NCBI GenBank assembly: GCA_023427575.1
Contig: JAEZAY010000421.1
Location: forward strand, 1 to 6,688
Length of the DNA: 6,688 nt
Direction of reading: 5' to 3'
Origin: Bacteroidota bacterium
GTDB lineage: Bacteria > Bacteroidota > Bacteroidia > Chitinophagales > Chitinophagaceae
Below the pieces are notes generated by a model. The model did no database searches. It saw nothing but the letters and a program-made list of their open reading frames with translations, and was not told where the DNA came from. Below are positions 5,979 to 6,688 of the stretch, piece after piece. Numbering within the stretch: position 1 is the first letter of the stretch; each line of letters opens with the position of its first letter. A program made the translations under genes and the position numbers.

Positions 5979-6688
5979 TCAGAATTTAAAATTATACGTT
6001 ATGCCAGGCAATACCGGGAACAAGGAAATCAGGCGGGGCTCGATGCCTATGGCAAATCCACGTTCATCGTCTATTTCTCTAAACTGAATATAAAATGGAT
6101 TGCGGCGGCTATAAGCATTGTATAAACTGAAGGTTAGATCCTGTTTGCCCTTTTTGCTTTTTAATGCCATTACAAGGCTTAAATCCATCCGGTGCACGGG
6201 AGCTAGCTGATAGTTGCCTCTTTTAGTAAAAACGGGGGTGATCCGTTCGGGGCGGTCGCCGATCATATCCTGAAAAACAAATCTTCCGGTTGGCACCGTT
6301 ATCCTGGACCCGGAGCCAAAAATCCAATTGCCGCTGAGGGAGAATTTTTTATTTAACTGGTGAATAAACACTACGGAAAAATCGTGGCGCCGGTCGTAGC
6401 GGGGATAAAAGGATTGGCCATAATTGATATCAGGAAAATGCCGGTTGGTCCAGGCCAGTGTATAGCCGATCCAGCCCGTGGTTCGTCCCGATTTTTTTTC
6501 AAGATAAACTTCCATCCCATAGGCATTTGCTTTTCCGAATACAAAATCGTTTTCCAGTTTGGGATTTCCAAATACGTCCGCCCCGTCCCTGAACTCAACC
6601 TGATTATACATCCATTTATAATATCCTTCCACTGAAAGAAATAAAGAATTGTTTCGCAGCGCTCTGGCAATGCCCACACTAAGCTGAT
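5979..6688 (-). CDS. TonB-dependent receptor, C-terminal part (5' end outside window)
   Basis: The minus-strand frame is open from the right window edge to a TGA at 5979-5981, giving about 236 codons of what should be a 750-950-residue outer-membrane receptor. The GTG at 6675-6677 is internal, because the frame continues upstream without a stop. Visible beta-barrel strands include LFLSVEGYYKWMYN, the GWIGYTLAWTNRHF strand and YPRYDRRHDFSVVF, each ending in aromatic residues. RMDLSLVMAL and FSLYNAYSRRNPFYIQF are stretches typical of Bacteroidota TonB-dependent receptors. The chain ends PGITYNFKF, with the terminal Phe expected for insertion by the BAM machinery. Receptors of this kind import a ligand across the outer membrane using TonB-ExbBD energy. 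The plug and carboxypeptidase-like N-terminal domains, and any anti-sigma signalling extension, are not in view, so substrate and regulation cannot be judged. The downstream DUF4249 lipoprotein gene, 3 bp away, is its usual partner. Confidence 0.9.
   Translation of the reverse strand, partial: QLSVGIARALRNNSLFLSVEGYYKWMYNQVEFRDGADVFGNPKLENDFVFGKANAYGMEVYLEKKSGRTTGWIGYTLAWTNRHFPDINYGQSFYPRYDRRHDFSVVFIHQLNKKFSLSGNWIFGSGSRITVPTGRFVFQDMIGDRPERITPVFTKRGNYQLAPVHRMDLSLVMALKSKKGKQDLTFSLYNAYSRRNPFYIQFREIDDERGFAIGIEPRLISLFPVLPGITYNFKF

Overview
The window looks like chromosomal DNA from a Bacteroidota species, most likely Chitinophagaceae or a close relative. The evidence is the set of families: a bacterial GH3-type protein, a DUF5916 outer-membrane protein, and a TonB-dependent receptor paired with a DUF4249 lipoprotein. 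Starts also lack clear Shine-Dalgarno sequences and are preceded by A/T-rich leaders. The family assignments come from motif recognition; the genus is an inference.

Plus strand, 1-4744: the 3' part of a GH3 acyl-adenylating enzyme gene (open at the left edge) is followed after 64 bp by a complete dxr, encoding the second enzyme of the MEP isoprenoid pathway. A 51-codon gene for a very lysine-rich small protein comes next (2332-2487). After it is a complete gene for a secreted DUF5916 protein with an N-terminal CBM9-like domain and a predicted outer-membrane beta-barrel. A perfect 12-bp inverted repeat links the leader of this last gene to its first codons and could fold the start region into a long hairpin.

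Minus strand, 4827-6688, read right to left: the C-terminal third or less of a TonB-dependent receptor (open at the right edge), then a DUF4249 lipoprotein gene 3 bp downstream, then, after 63 bp, a small three-helix membrane protein of VanZ-like pattern. The first two form a standard Bacteroidota outer-membrane pair. The third may be co-transcribed. The plus and minus blocks converge at 4745-4826, which holds short palindromes that might act as a weak bidirectional terminator.

How the genes relate: dxr is central metabolism. The DUF5916 protein, the receptor and the DUF4249 lipoprotein all point to the cell envelope, but nothing in the sequence ties them to one substrate. No tRNA, rRNA, CRISPR, insertion sequence or phage feature is visible, and no gene-free stretch exceeds 300 bp. 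I see no clear undescribed multi-gene system. The most unusual items are the 51-aa basic protein and the start-region inverted repeat.
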